Below the pieces are notes generated by a model. The model was not told the origin of the DNA. It worked only from the letters and a program-made list of their open reading frames with translations, and did not search any database. The position numbers and the translations under genes were made by a program. From positions 1 through 64,000 of the forward strand of contig FJUW01000047.1 in NCBI GenBank assembly GCA_900074885.1: a stretch of DNA of 64,000 nt, read 5' to 3'. Shown here piece by piece: positions 23,740-35,559 of this stretch. Numbering within the stretch: position 1 is the first letter of the stretch; each line of letters begins with the position of its first letter. This DNA comes from Rhynchosporium graminicola. Lineage: Eukaryota > Ascomycota > Leotiomycetes > Helotiales > Ploettnerulaceae.

Positions 23740-23808
23740 GTAAGTCGCATACGTTGAAATTCGGTACTAAAACGGCGCATCTACTAACTATATTCCTCGA
23801 ATTTACAG
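23740..23808 (+). other. Probable 5'-UTR intron of the P1 gene
   Basis: GTAAGT donor at 23740, a CTAAC branch site (TACTAACTA) about 17 nt before the acceptor, and a TTTACAG acceptor ending at 23808, nine bases before the P1 start codon. Leader introns are common in fungal ribosomal protein genes. Confidence 0.75.
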
Positions 23809-23817
23809 AACTTCAAA

Positions 23818-24351
23818 ATGTCGAACGCCGAGCTCGCTGTCTCATACGCCGCGTTGATCCTCGCCGATGACGGTGTCGATATCACTGTACGGATCCAAAA
23901 TCCCGCGAGATCGCGCTGCCAGAATGCGATGAAGACTGGCCAGGTTACTGATACATTTCCCAGGCCGACAAGCTACAGACCATCATCAAGGCTGCTAAGA
24001 TCGACGATGTTGAGCCAATCTGGACTTCTCTCTTCGCCAAGGTACGAATGGAACTTCAATGGGAACAAGACATGGAAAACAGGTGCTGATTATTGGGACC
24101 ACAGGCTCTTGAGGGAAAGGATGTTAAGGACCTTCTGTTGAACGTTGGATCCGGTGGTGGTGCCGCTGCTGCCCCAGCTGCCGGTGGTGCCCCATCTGGT
24201 GGTGCCGCTGCTGCTGAGGAGACCAAGGTAGAGGAGAAGGAAGAGGGTACGATATTCTCCGTGTTTCTGCATCCAAGTGACGGTAGTACTGACACACTCT
24301 ACAGCCAAGGAGGAGTCAGACGAGGATATGGGTTTCGGACTTTTCGATTAG
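23818..24351 (+). CDS. RPP1: 60S acidic ribosomal protein P1
   Basis: Component of the ribosomal stalk that recruits translation factors. Four exons: 23818-23886, 23964-24041, 24105-24246 and 24305-24351; introns 77, 63 and 58 nt; 111 residues. The N-terminal helical domain starts [19 protein letters not shown] and continues [19 protein letters not shown], typical of P1 rather than P2. A Gly/Ala hinge follows, then a charged stretch and the conserved C-terminal tail [11 protein letters not shown]. The last exon encodes essentially only that tail. Downstream neighbours are unrelated. A fourth, non-coding intron precedes the start codon. Confidence 0.96.
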
Positions 24352-25410
24352 AGCGGTTCTCTCATCTTTCTTGTTCTTTCAGATGCATGGCAACGGTTTT
24401 TTTCTCGGTGCAACATTTGGCTGGTCGGGTAGGCTTTCATAGATAAAGCAAACTCATGAGGATTCTCCGAACACTGGATGGCAAGTGCAGGATGTGACGA
24501 TGAAGATGTGAATTCTGTTTGTTGTGGAATCCGGCGTGGATGATCGACTGCATGGACAAGACAAAGTAACTCAAATTGGCTTCAGCCCTCTGCAATCAGC
24601 CGCAAGGATCGAACGCTTCCATACGTGTCTCAGATGGAAGCACTGGAGCAATCACGGGTTAAGATGCATGATCATCTTCAAGCGAGCCCAAACACAATTT
24701 TGCAATGCTGAGGCAATAAGACTTGCTGGAAGTCTACAATTCAGGCAGGTTTACTTTGAGGAGCTACCTGGAGACTCCTAATTGGAAAATGCTTTGTTTC
24801 CTGCCTCCGCTTAATCCGTTTGCACGGCAAGCTGCATTGCCAAGGTATCTTCCCCTGCATACCAGATTCGTAAGTCTGCACGGGAAACTCAAAATCTCTA
24901 GACTTTTGTTGACATCGCATACATTGAGAATCTGTAAGTATGGGTCAGTTTTGCGGGTGTCAGTTGGTGCTCCTACAGACTTCTCTCTTTGATCTCCCCA
25001 TGACCCATGCATCCGGTGAGCATCCTACTGGGTGATTCTCCACGATGGGCGAAAGACATCTCACTTCCCCCAATGAGGAGGTGTTCTTCATGCTCAATCA
25101 ATTTGTCAGTTCCGGATTAAGTGTGTCTTTAAAATTATCAATCACCTGGGAGATCGGCCATCGTCAAGCTTCATGTTCGCTTTTCTTGTCTCATGCCTCA
25201 TTCACATCTGCAAACTTTTGCAGTCAGTGAAGAAGTATTGCCTACATAACAACCCATTTCCTCTGCTCCTCTGATCTTCTTCTATCCACACGTCCATCAC
25301 AGCATCCTCTTCCAGTCCAATACCAATTCAATCCGCCCTTCCACCGCCCGTTCCAAGCTCAAAATCAAGCTCAAGGTCAAATCGAACCCAAGCTCAAACA
25401 AATCAACATC
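24352..25410. other. Intergenic, no gene recognised
   Basis: 1.06 kb holding the P1 3' UTR and the promoter of the secreted-protein gene. Open frames at 24524-25230 overlap in several phases and look random. Confidence 0.5.
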
Positions 25411-26159
25411 ATGCAATTCACCAGCACCATCCTCCTCACCATCCTGGCCACGCTCATCGCCGCGGTTCCAACTCCTACCATTCAACCCCGCGGCTGCACA
25501 ACCATCACTCCCAACGCCATGCAAAGCCTCCTCAGCACCGAGCCCACCATCGGCTACACCAACCAGGGCCTCAACGGCGCCGGTGGAAACGGCTTCACCA
25601 TCTTCCAAGACAATACCCAAGCCAGCAACCGCTACCAAATGCTCCAATTCCTCGACTTCGTCGTTCCAGCCGGCTCCTACGGCTGCGAACTTAAGGTCAC
25701 CGACGTAGGAAAGTCCGTCAGCTATTCCCACCTCCGCGGCCACGAGCCCTTGTCGGATCCAGGAATGGCACATGTCAAGGTCCAGGCTCTTATTCCGAAT
25801 GCGATGTCGATTTATCCCAGCTACAATGACGTGAAGAATGTGTCTCCTGCCCTTGTCTCGGCTGAGAAGTTCGGAAGTTTCAGTATTAAGAATGGTACGG
25901 CACTTACTGTTATCAATGGCGAGGCTTGCCCACCTGCTATGAGTGATGGCAGGGATGGTCATTTGCAATTCGTGTTTGAGCTGGAGGGCAGTGATGATCT
26001 CTCCCGCACCAGATATTTCAACAGTGAGTATTCGTTCGTGGATATCATTCCAATTGGACTATTTCATGGATGAAGATACTGACTTTTGTAATAGTGGCTC
26101 AACGTGGTGTTGGAGCTGTTGGAGGTCTGAACGGATTCCACATGACTTTCAACTGTTAG
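25411..26159 (+). CDS. Secreted protein (225 aa), weakly But2-C-like
   Basis: Exon 25411-26023, intron 26024-26094 (71 nt, GTGAGT..TAG), exon 26095-26159; the last exon adds 21 residues ending in FHMTFNC. A clear signal peptide is present (MQFTSTILLTILATLIAAVPT). The mature protein is rich in Gly/Ser/Thr and has a few Cys, including one at the very end (Cys225), which suggests disulphides. The body reads as an all-beta fold with LQFLDFVVPAGSYGCELKV and HLQFVFELEG strands. This is reminiscent of the But2 C-terminal (PF09792) secreted proteins of Pezizomycotina; the likeness is from memory and not tested. One N-glycosylation sequon (NGT) is present. Strong third-position C bias in the first half suggests good expression. 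Confidence 0.85.
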
Positions 26160-26599
26160 AGTAATTGTGGACGAAGGATAGGAAATGAATTGTACGAGAA
26201 GGAAGAGGCTGGAATGTGTACTGAAAAATTTGCTGGAATATTTTGATAGATGATGGTTCGTACCTTGGGGTTGCGTTGTCCACTAGCACTTTGCTAAGAT
26301 GACTCAATGAAATGAAATTTCAATGGCATGAAATGAACTGAAACGATAGAGCTGCCAGTGAAGATGAAGATCTTTCAAATTGTAGCATCTGTATCTTGAT
26401 GGCACCATTACATAACATTGACGCACTGGATTCCTGGAAGTGGTTTCGAGCAGAGTCTCTTTCCCCTTGCTACTAGACTTCCCAAACCGGTACATCACCC
26501 CCATGCTAAATCCCAGACATCCGAACTCAAGGATGTCTGAAAGCACACTTGTAAGGATAAATCTGGATCTAACGACCGTCAATATCAAGAGCCCACTCT
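26160..26599. other. Intergenic, convergent 3' ends
   Basis: 440 bp between two convergent genes. The minus-strand open frame at 26304-26603 could hold an alternative last exon of the YCII gene, but this is unproven. Confidence 0.4.
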
Positions 26600-27211
26600 T
26601 CAAGTTAATAGATGATATGATACCTTACTGAAATCCCACACCTCATTCTTAGCATAGGTATCCGCCTTCAACTTCTCAATTACCTCCTCTTTAGACGAAG
26701 CAAGCGCAACCATCGCACTCCCCTGGATCTTCAGCCCATCACCCTCCTTGGGCACTTCCTCTAACAAAGCTCCTATCAATCGTTAGGAATGGAAACTATT
26801 AATCAAATCATGGGCCCAAGGCAGTGAGTAAATAAGACGTGTATGTCCAATTTAGGGTTCTCCTGAAGATAACAAAGCAAACGCAAGTGGAACTCACCGC
26901 CCATCTTCCAAAAGCCATTTTCGGTATTTTCCTTCAACCCCTCAAAATGAGCACTAGAATCCGGATGCATCAGCTCTCAAGTTCCAGCCAAAACAAAACA
27001 AATACTTTTCTGATTCCATCTGAAGTAGGTCAACATACGGTCTGACTTCCATACGCTTAGCCAGCTTGCCAGGTTGATCGGGCACGATGACCAGCCACTC
27101 GAATTTCTCTGGTGCAGAAGAAGCCATTGCTCGTATTTGATGAGAGCGAGATATTCGAAATGCGGGCGGGAGGGATTTCGTAAGGTGTTGACGACAGAGC
27201 GAGAAGGACAT
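26600..27211 (-). CDS. YCII-domain protein with mitochondrial-type N-terminus
   Basis: Three exons on the minus strand: 27211-27039, 26953-26898 and 26772-26600; introns 85 and 125 nt; 133 residues. Residues 1-30 are basic and Ser-rich without acids (MSFSLCRQHLTKSLPPAFRI), like a targeting sequence. A second Met at 29 (MASSAPEKFEWLVIVPD) may start a cytosolic form. The YCII ferredoxin-like domain is spread over all exons: WLVIVPDQPGKLAKRMEVRPAHFEG (in two parts), GGALLEEV, GSAMVALASSKEEVIEKLKADTYAKNEVWDFSK. Family members are small dimeric proteins of mostly unknown activity. The C-terminus is uncertain: I let the frame run seven codons past WDFSK to a TGA, but a GT there (GTATCA) could start another intron. 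Confidence 0.8.
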
Positions 27212-28913
27212 GGTTGGGTTGGTATATTTGTAGGGTGGGGGGAAGGAGGGGAGGTCAGAATAGGTTTGATTTAATCGCCAAGCCGCGTCAGTTATCGCTG
27301 CAGGTGGCTGTTTCGCTTACTGAAGCTACGCAGCTCGGAAACAAACAAAACAAGATGAGAACAATACTTCCACTGAGCAAATGGATTATTGAGTTCTCTC
27401 ACGGATACTGGAAAGGGCTTGAATTTATGTCTCGGAGCAGGCTCTCCGTCAGAGGAATACCTGGCTGATTATGACAAGCGAGAAGGCCAATTTCCAACAT
27501 GAATAATATCTTATTAGTCGACCTAAAGATAGAAAAAACTTGTTAAATTTGGGCGAAGGACTGAGAGATAGTTGAAGACTTTATTTTATCTAAGCAGTTT
27601 TTCAAAAGATCCGCGTGCTGCTAGAGAAATAATGAATCGCTATTTCATTGAGAAACACGCTCCATGTCAATCCCCGGCCACCTTATCCTCCAACGAAGAG
27701 GCAGGGTTGGGGATGTAAGAATTGATCCGAGATTGAAGCTAAAATCCCCAGATTCTCAATCGAGAGTTCTCTTCAATTGAGAGGTCCTAAGTTAACAACG
27801 ATTAATCTGAGGTTCGTGATCAACGTATCAATCTCTTAGGCAAGTCTAGTCAATTCCACGTCTTCCTAAGATTCGATCATGACTTAGTCGTCCAACCCCA
27901 CGTATAGACGGAGTACATCCTGCCAGGCTTATGTCAGATCAAACACAAAAAGAAGAGTCCTGTGGAATTTTCTAGCCTCGATCTACCCGTCCCGTAATCA
28001 AGTAAGCAGAGTGAAAGCTAGTGACTTATGGGTGTCTCACCTGCACACTCTACCTATCGTTTCCCTTCCCTGGACTTCGATACCTAACTTATGGACTGAG
28101 TACAAGTAGACCGATACCACGCTGGTAACCAACCACACGCAAGTAACTAACCGATGCAATCATTCTTCGTACTCCGAGAAAAGGACAAAATGGAGAGTGA
28201 CCTATCCTATGATAAAAGGTAGACGGGAAATGGTAATCAACACCCCCATTCGTTCACGCTCTCCGTAACAGGAAGTACCTTACAGCAGCTCAAAATCGGC
28301 GTGGGATTGCAGCCTCTAGCAGGTGTAATATGGATGATCTGGCAAAATCCAAACCTAAGCAGGATCCTGCAAGGCACAACCCACTCACTTTCAACGCCTC
28401 TCCATTCGCTCTCGTATCTACGCGAACACTACCAATTTAGAGAGATGAGCGGCTACTGAGATCGAGAACAAACCACGCTGATTTCTCTGACTTTCTTTGG
28501 CCACAAAACGCATCCTAGTGCTCTACTTGGATTGATCAGAACTCCAAATATGATTTTATTGGGAGCAGTCTAGTTTAGTATTGTAGATGTATTACCAAGA
28601 TCGGACATCGGGTAAATCTGATGTCTGAGAGTCTAAATCTAAGCGGCTAGGCCGTACAGTATCCGCCGAATTGAAGAAGGATGTAAATAACACAAGCGAA
28701 GTGTCACCAACATAAGAAACAGAATATAATGTAGATTGGTAGCCAGCGAAGCAGGGTTCTTTGTTCATTTCTTCATTTTTTGATGCTCGTCTTGATAGCT
28801 TACACCCTCTTCAATGCATGAAAATGCAAATCATTGATATATGTAGCGACAGCTTGGGGTATATAGTAACACAATCGCTCTTCCTCCCATCCACAATAAA
28901 CAAGAGACATAAT
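27212..28913. other. Long gene-free stretch
   Basis: 1.7 kb with no open frame worth reporting except shadows of the permease end after 28761. Composition is ordinary rather than RIP-like. No tRNA, 5S or transposon signature could be recognised by eye. Confidence 0.45.
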
Positions 28914-30943
28914 CTAAAACGCCCAACCAAGAGTGAGACGGTAAATCCTCTCCCACTTTGTCTCGGGGATACCCTTTCGCTCCATCTCCGCAGCAAGGTA
29001 CTCCTGCTCTTCGCGATCGATCCTTGCCTTACCGCTGTAGAGATCGACGTCCTCGGACTTAATGATCGATGTCTTCATATAGAATTTATAACCGAAGTAC
29101 ATGATGAAGTAGAGCGGGAAGCCGAGGTAAGTTGTGACAAAGGTCTCGGTATCGAATCGCTTTTGGCCAAGTTTCTTCCAGCAGAAGAGGGCGAATCCCT
29201 TGAATATGGCAATGAGGATTGAAAAGGCAAGTGCGCCGACGGATCCCCATTTGCCGCATGGTGCTACGTAGGCTAAGGCACTGTCAGGAATACCCTGCGC
29301 TTTGCGAGCGTTGACGAAGCAGATGTGGGCGATCAAAATGGAGATCCAGGTGAGGAGCCCGAACATGGTGACTAGGTTGACGAAGTAGCCGAAAACGGTG
29401 TAGGAGTCGGTGCTGACACCGAGGAAAGCCAGGAGACAGAATGCGACGGACAGTCCAAGAGCATAAATGGGGACACCACGCTTGTCAGTACGGGTGAAGA
29501 TTTTGGGGGCCTTCCCCTCGTGAGCGAGACCAAAGAGGGTACGGGAGGCGATATAGAGATCGGAGTTGGCGGCCGAGAACACAAAAATCATAACACAGGC
29601 GTTGAGAATACCTGGGAGAGTTGGGATACCGGCGTTAATGATAGCGACAACGAATGGAGAAGCGGCAGCTGTGTTTCCACCCTTTTCGATGGCAGTCTTC
29701 AAATCGACGGAATTGTATGGTACGAGCATACCCAAGAGGAAGACAAGGACAACGTAGAAGAGTAAGATTCGGTAAAAGGTCAACTTGATAGCACGCGGGA
29801 TGACCTTTCTTGGGTTGCTTGCTTCACCAACAGTGACACCCACAAGTTCGGTTCCAAGATAAGCGAATACGGCAGTGGTGAAAGTGGCCCAGGTAGCGAG
29901 AAATCTACCAGCGGCTCCCTCTAAAGAATGGTTAGCCGATATTTTCAATGACATATAGCAACCAATGTTGACTTACTCAAAATATATTCGTGGAAGGCAC
30001 CTGGATTTCTCCAATATTGGAAGCCTGTGGCGCCGTGGGGACCTCCACCGCAAGCAAGAATCAAGCTCAAAAGAATCAAGCCAAGAATAACGACGACTTT
30101 GACCGAGGATAACCAGAATTCAAATTCTCCGAAGAATTTTACGCCGAAATAATTAATGATCACAATAGCGACCAGAAAAACTGCGATGAAGGCTCCGGGA
30201 TTGACGGTATCACGCGAAACCCAGTATTGGAGTACGAGCGATGCGGCAGTCAGGTTGTTTGGGGTGACGATGATGTACTAGGAACAGGTTAGTAATCTGG
30301 TCTTCAAAATTCAATGCCACACAACAAGAACAAAAAATCTCATCTGAAACATAGCACGTCCTTAACATTTGATGATATATGGAAGAATCACAAACCTTGA
30401 ACCAGTAGTTCCATCCCAAACAGAACCCAAGAGCAGGGTCGACAAATCGAGTGGCATATCCTGTAAAACCAGATGGGAGTGGGAGCCAAGCAGCCATCTA
30501 TTGACCGTACATTAGTGAGGTTTCGCAGTCAATCCAATGTCATCATTGGAAGCAAGCAAATGCCACATACCTCCCCAAGAGCAGCCATAACCAGGAAGCA
30601 CAGAAAGCCGACAAGCGTATACCCGATGAAGAGAGGAGCTGGACCGGATTGTCTAAGAGACTTCCCTCTGTTCGTTTTATTAGCAAGTCCTTTGAACAAG
30701 GTCAATTCCAGAAACTACTCACGTTCCAATAATCAAACCAGTACCGATGGCACCCCCGATGGCAATCATAGTAATCTGTCGCGAGGACAAATTACGGTGA
30801 AGATGATGGTTGTTATCCTCTGCCTCTTCCACCTCGGTTGATCCTTGGACATTAGGGTCGTAAGTCTTATCATTGTGATTGTAGACTTTTCGCTCAGGCG
30901 AGCCATCGGAAGAGTGGTCGTAGGTATTGACGTTTGCCGACAT
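28914..30943 (-). CDS. Amino-acid permease, YAT family, DIP5-like (dicarboxylic amino acids)
   Basis: Plasma-membrane proton symporter for amino acids. Five exons on the minus strand: 30943-30723, 30667-30571, 30497-30396, 30277-29977 and 29920-28914; introns 55, 73, 118 and 56 nt; 575 residues, about 12 membrane segments. After a hydrophilic N-terminus, the first segment has the family signature SRQITMIAIGGAIGTGLIIGTG. Next come GFTGYATRFVDPALGFCLGWNYWFKYIIVTPNNLTAA (read in two parts) and CGGGPHGATGFQYWRNPGAF, which resemble yeast Dip5 and fungal Glu/Asp permeases more than Gap1. Substrate is therefore inferred. The C-terminal tail ends IYRLTLGWAF. The 5' side is followed by a long region full of simple repeats. 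Confidence 0.93.
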
Positions 30944-31168
30944 CTTGACGGTCGAAACTACCTAGAACGCGACGATGCGTGGAAGGAGAGTCAAAGGGAA
31001 GCAGGTAGAGGAGAGGGCAAGGAAGGGGAGGGGCAAGAGAGGGATGAGAAGATGGCGGGGGAGGGCTGATCTTAAGAAGGAACCTGAGACCTGGAAGTTG
31101 AGTTGAGTTGACTGGAGTGAAGTGAAGTGGAGTGGAGTGGAACAAGACCGATGGAACCCTTACCATGT

Positions 31169-31199
<31 letters not shown>

Positions 31200-31200
31200 C
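31169..31200. repeat. Microsatellite (CTGC)8
   Basis: Eight uninterrupted CTGC units, followed by GTACGGGTACGGGTACG. Confidence 0.95.
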
Positions 31201-31810
31201 GTACGGGTACGGGTACGAGCATGAAGAATCCCTAGGTAGCTACTTGACTTTACCTAGCTACTTCCTACGGGAGCTACAGTACTTGACCGCGCGCAGCTCA
31301 GCCAGCCTTGTCCTCCGATGTCCTATCTATCTTACTCCCCCCCCTAACTTACCTTACCGTATCGGGATCGGGGTAAGACAGTAGAAGCCGCAGCTGTACG
31401 AGTGGAAAGATAGACGAGACAGGGTTTTGGGGGCTTGGGAATGGAACTTTTGAAAGGATGAGAGGAGATGAGATGAGTTGCGAGTTGCACCGGATCTTTC
31501 CCACTTGGGACTGGACTGGGGCTGATGGTTGCGGCAGGGACTTGGCTGGGCATACATACTCTTACTGTTACCGAGTAGTACAGTAGTACCGTAGTACAGT
31601 TTTGTAGGTAAGATACCTAGGTAGGTGGCTGGGTGGTACTATCTGTTTACTTATTACCAATGATTATACAAGTAAAGTAAGTACAAAGTACAAGTAAGGC
31701 ACTTCTAGTAGTACATGACGATGGTCATTCTTTTGAAGCATTCAGTATACTTCCTTTCTCAGACTGTAAACTCTCCTCCCGTCCCCGAGCTTCTCTTCCT
31801 CGTGCTTTCT

Positions 31811-31814
<4 letters not shown>

Positions 31815-31878
<64 letters not shown>
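31815..31878. repeat. Microsatellite (TC)32
   Basis: 64 bases of perfect TC dinucleotide followed by three ATTC units. It lies about 0.9 kb upstream of the permease start codon. Confidence 0.95.
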
Positions 31879-31881
<3 letters not shown>

Positions 31882-34073
31882 CATTCATTCTCCTCAGAAG
31901 ACAGACCAAGTAGTTTTAGAAGCGTGCAAGCAAGCCAGATTGTCTTGTCTTCTCTTGTCATTCCTTACCACCTTCTCGTTCCGGAATTTGCGCTGGCTGT
32001 CTGATCGGTTTGTCACACCCCGCCACACCCACATCTCAGCGCCCAGACACTCTTATCAAGTTGCCAATAAGCCCCGGCCTGCGCTGGCCAGTCTTTGCAG
32101 GGCAATATGGCAGTCCCCGCCTTCAACCCAGTGTCCCAAGAACATTCCAAGCCGCTAGAAGGAGTGGGAAAACGTAACCATCGGTATGTCAGATATGACC
32201 GTCAGACTGTCCAATCAATCAATCTCGGAGAAGATGAATGCAGTGCAGGGGTCAAGGTTGTCGAAGATGTTGGCACACTCTTGCCCCAGCTTGTTCGTGA
32301 TTGATACCCTGCCTGCCACCTTGGCGCCAATTATTTATTGTTCTCCCGGGGGATAGTAATACTTGGTAGACGGTTATTATCCGCACACCAAACAGGTGAG
32401 ATCGCAGGAAATTGACGAGAGACTTCTTCTTAGACGTAGCACATGGAGCTAAGCAGCCAAGCAAAAAGAGTTGAATATAGTACCGTCTCCCTCACCACAA
32501 GCAACATCATCTTCTGATAAGAAATCCGTTTGATTCGGACTTGGCTACTGACGTATTATCGTTCTGATTTTACGCATACCGGTTCTGGTGTGCAGACAAT
32601 ACTGTCTGTCCATGGGAGAGCCGTGGTATGGGCGGTCAAATTAAACGTTTAAACCAAATACTCCAACATCGAACTCTGTTTGAACCTCAACAAGCACAGG
32701 GCATGATCAGGTGATCAAGAACTCTCGTGCTCTTCTAAACGGCATCGCCGACACAATCCACACGAATCTCTATCTCTTTCTTCCTCACCTCCTGTTCTCT
32801 CCCAAGTCTGCGAGGCCAAGATATCGGTCTTGGTGCGGGAAATTAGATTTCTCCCCCTCCACATGCGCCTCTCCTTTCCAGCCGTCAATCCACCATTTCC
32901 CTCAAAAGCACGACATTGCACGAGGTGTCCCGAGCATGTACCGAATTGAAGGAGCTGAGCTTTGAGCTCGAACTCAATTCCCAGCTTAATTAAATGATGA
33001 CATTGATAAGCGAAGAGCATGAGTCGCTGCTCGGATAAGAGGATACACTATTTTCCGCTGGGAGGCTTGAATATGCATATATCTTCCCCACCATTCCCTT
33101 GTTGAAATGCCAAGGCGCCAAGTCCATCCTTGTTTTCACGTGATCCTTTCTCGCCTTGATGTTGTTATTATTTGAATTTCCAAATGCACTCTTTTTGCGA
33201 CCTGTATCTACTTTTTTCAGCGATCACTCTAGAAGTTTGAGAAAATCTCATGATCTTAGAGCGTACATATTCAGTGCTTTCGGGCCCCGGTTCTTCTTTG
33301 GCCTCTTCGAACATATTTCCTTGCCACGATGATATGACCCATAAAAATATTCCCAAAGAGCAAGTTACTTCTTCCTTGTAGTCATCAAAGACGTATCTAT
33401 ATAAAGCTGAGTATGGAACAGTAAGGAACCCAATCTGTGTACTTCCCTCAGGAAGAATTTGCGAGAATATATATACATATATATTAATTTGAGTTCCAAT
33501 TGCCCCATCTTACCCCAGTAAGGGAGACATTCCAAAAACAGCCAACGCTTCAAGCTCCCACATCAGCACGGTAGCTTTATAAGGTTGTTTTGTCCACCAC
33601 GGCGAACAAGTTCGCTTCTTCCGGGTATATGAATCACCACAGGGCGTTGATTACAGATTCAGAAAGAGTGGGTATGAGTAATCCTGACTCCACAACCGAT
33701 CAGTGCTGCTAACACACGGAAAGCACATTCCTCATTATCAGGTCTCAAGATTCGAGATTTGAGATTTTGGATGTCGTTGTGTTAAGGGTTATACCCAGCG
33801 TTCGGCCCAGTCTCCCGATCTTCAGGGCAAGCCTCCAAGACGCCCGCCAATATCAGCCTTTTCTTGGGACTCAAGATCGGATTGAAGCATCGAGTCCAAG
33901 ATCCCAAGATCTTAGGAGGATATATCCCGTTGAAGACTTGGGGAACCTTTCAAGGATCAACGGGCTTGTGGAGCTTTTTCGAATATCTGTCGAATCTCGG
34001 AGAATGCCTAGTGGTTTGTGGTGTCGTTGATGTGTACGATACACCAAAACACCATGAGGTGTCTGTCGGGCGC

Positions 34074-34334
34074 TTAAACTTTGTTTATTTTAATTTCCAT
34101 CATTACGAATAGGCTACCTGGTCTCAAATCAACTTGTACCAGATCCGTCTGTTCTTGTTGGTAGTTACATTTCCCTTTCAGAACCACATGTCTAGCGACA
34201 GGCCTGCGTCCGCTATGCGCAACTGAGTGGTCAGGGACAGCACGCAAGTCAGGGTATACATCAATTTCTTCCTCCTTTATGTCATTTACTATTACAGGCA
34301 TCGAAATTTCTGTAATCTCGAATACTTCTGCCAT
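34074..34334 (-). CDS. Possible small orphan protein (86 aa)
   Basis: Intronless ATG frame on the minus strand. The product starts MAEVFEITEISMPVIVNDIKEEE and has no low-complexity stretch or membrane segment. Residue usage looks protein-like, with alternating hydrophobic strands and acidic runs. No family is recognised. It stands alone in a gene-poor stretch and may be spurious or an exon of a larger gene. Confidence 0.3.
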   Translation of the reverse strand: MAEVFEITEISMPVIVNDIKEEEIDVYPDLRAVPDHSVAHSGRRPVARHVVLKGKCNYQQEQTDLVQVDLRPGSLFVMMEIKINKV

Positions 34335-35559
34335 CTCACGCTTCGACTTAGCTAGAATCGCACGGATCAGGGGGAGGAAAGTTCAGGCCAGGGTTTGAAG
34401 CTTCAAATATTCATTTTTTGCAGCCATTGAGCTGGATGGTGTTTTCCTTGAGATAGATTAAAGTGCATGCGAGACTTCAAGGTCCTTTCTTTCGCATCCT
34501 TTCATGTGTTAGACAGCTCGTCGTTGTGTTTCTACTCAAGATAGTGTGGTGTTTTATTGATATTGAGTTGTATCGGGGCGAGAAATTCACGATTTCTTGA
34601 TAGAGGAATGGGACACTAAGGTATGCAACGCTATGAGTCAATTTTCTTAAGCCCGAAGATGAAGCAATACATGAAAGTCATGAAGGGTAGGCTGGTGCAA
34701 TACTTTGCATATCAGATTTTCAATTTGCCAATTTGTAGAGACAGCGCGCTACTCCTGCTTCTCCTCTGCTTCACAGTCCACTACCAGCGCAACGTGAGGT
34801 TTATACTGGGTTTGGATAGACTTTTTTAGGGCAGGTTTTGATAAAAAAACCTTCAACTATTGCAGTATCATGTTAGGATTGTTCGAGGAAAGTTGTGGTA
34901 TCGAAGGCGGGAATTTGATGTATTGTGGTTCAAGCCTGCTAATCATGTTGCAGATCGATCGTTATTTGTGGAATGGTAACCTCGTAACCATGATCGTGAG
35001 GTGATAGGGGATTGAGGATCTGCATGGAGAACCCGACCTTCATAATCACATCGCCGTGTGGAGTAACTCATTCAGCGTTATAATATGATCCGGTGAATTT
35101 TGTCGAATCCCCGAGTCAAAATCACGGATTGCTTTGGTGAACATGATTTTCCTTCTGGCAGTTTCAAGAATCTAGCCCGTGATATTGACAATTTCTCTAA
35201 AAAAAAAAGTCGGGAAAGCCGTTTGTGATATTGGGAAGGGGAAGAATATAAGTTGTGCCCCGACACGTTCCTCAATTACAACCTGAGCAGAGCCGATAGC
35301 TCCTTCCCCGTGTGTGAGATAAGACGGCCTTTTAAACTTGCTCCCCTCCCCGATTATCTTCACCATTCGCATTCTCATTCACATCAATGTTATCAAGCAT
35401 CACTTAGGTCTTCATTCACAGCTTGGGTGTCCAGTGGTAAGTGCCTCACCAATACTAAGACCGATGAAATAAAGAAGTTAATATCACCAAGATACCACAC
35501 AACATCAAGACATTCTTTAATCCTGTCAAATTCCCAATCATCCACCCAGCTCCACAGCA
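34335..35559. other. Intergenic, no gene recognised
   Basis: 1.2 kb with only short, domainless frames. The last 300 bp should contain the promoter of the gene starting at 35560. Confidence 0.5.

Larger units (their letters stand above)
30944..34073. other. Long upstream region of the permease gene with simple repeats
   Basis: About 3.1 kb without a supportable gene. It contains G/A-rich leader sequence next to 30944, a CTGC array (31169-31200), GTACGG and GTAGTAC reiterations (31201-31218 and 31574-31600) and a long TC tract (31815-31878). Open frames at 31715-32304 and 32711-33020 are low in complexity or overlap, and I do not call them genes. Confidence 0.5.

Noticed and set aside
23476..23757. 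Plus-strand frame of 93 codons
   Set aside because: Lies in the promoter/leader of the P1 gene and runs into its 5'-UTR intron; residue usage looks random.
25297..25968. Minus-strand frame of 223 codons
   Set aside because: Antisense to the secreted-protein gene, which has the signal peptide, splice and codon bias; the minus frame is Val/Gly/Glu-repetitive.
27480..28750. Search by eye for tRNA, 5S rRNA or CRISPR-like arrays in the largest featureless gap and elsewhere
   Set aside because: No cloverleaf with A and B boxes, no 5S-like sequence and no regularly spaced repeats found; a covariance-model search was not possible here.
31715..32304. Plus-strand frames of 147 and 69 codons
   Set aside because: The first is created by the (TC)n tract (Leu-Ser repeats); the second has no domain or conserved start context.
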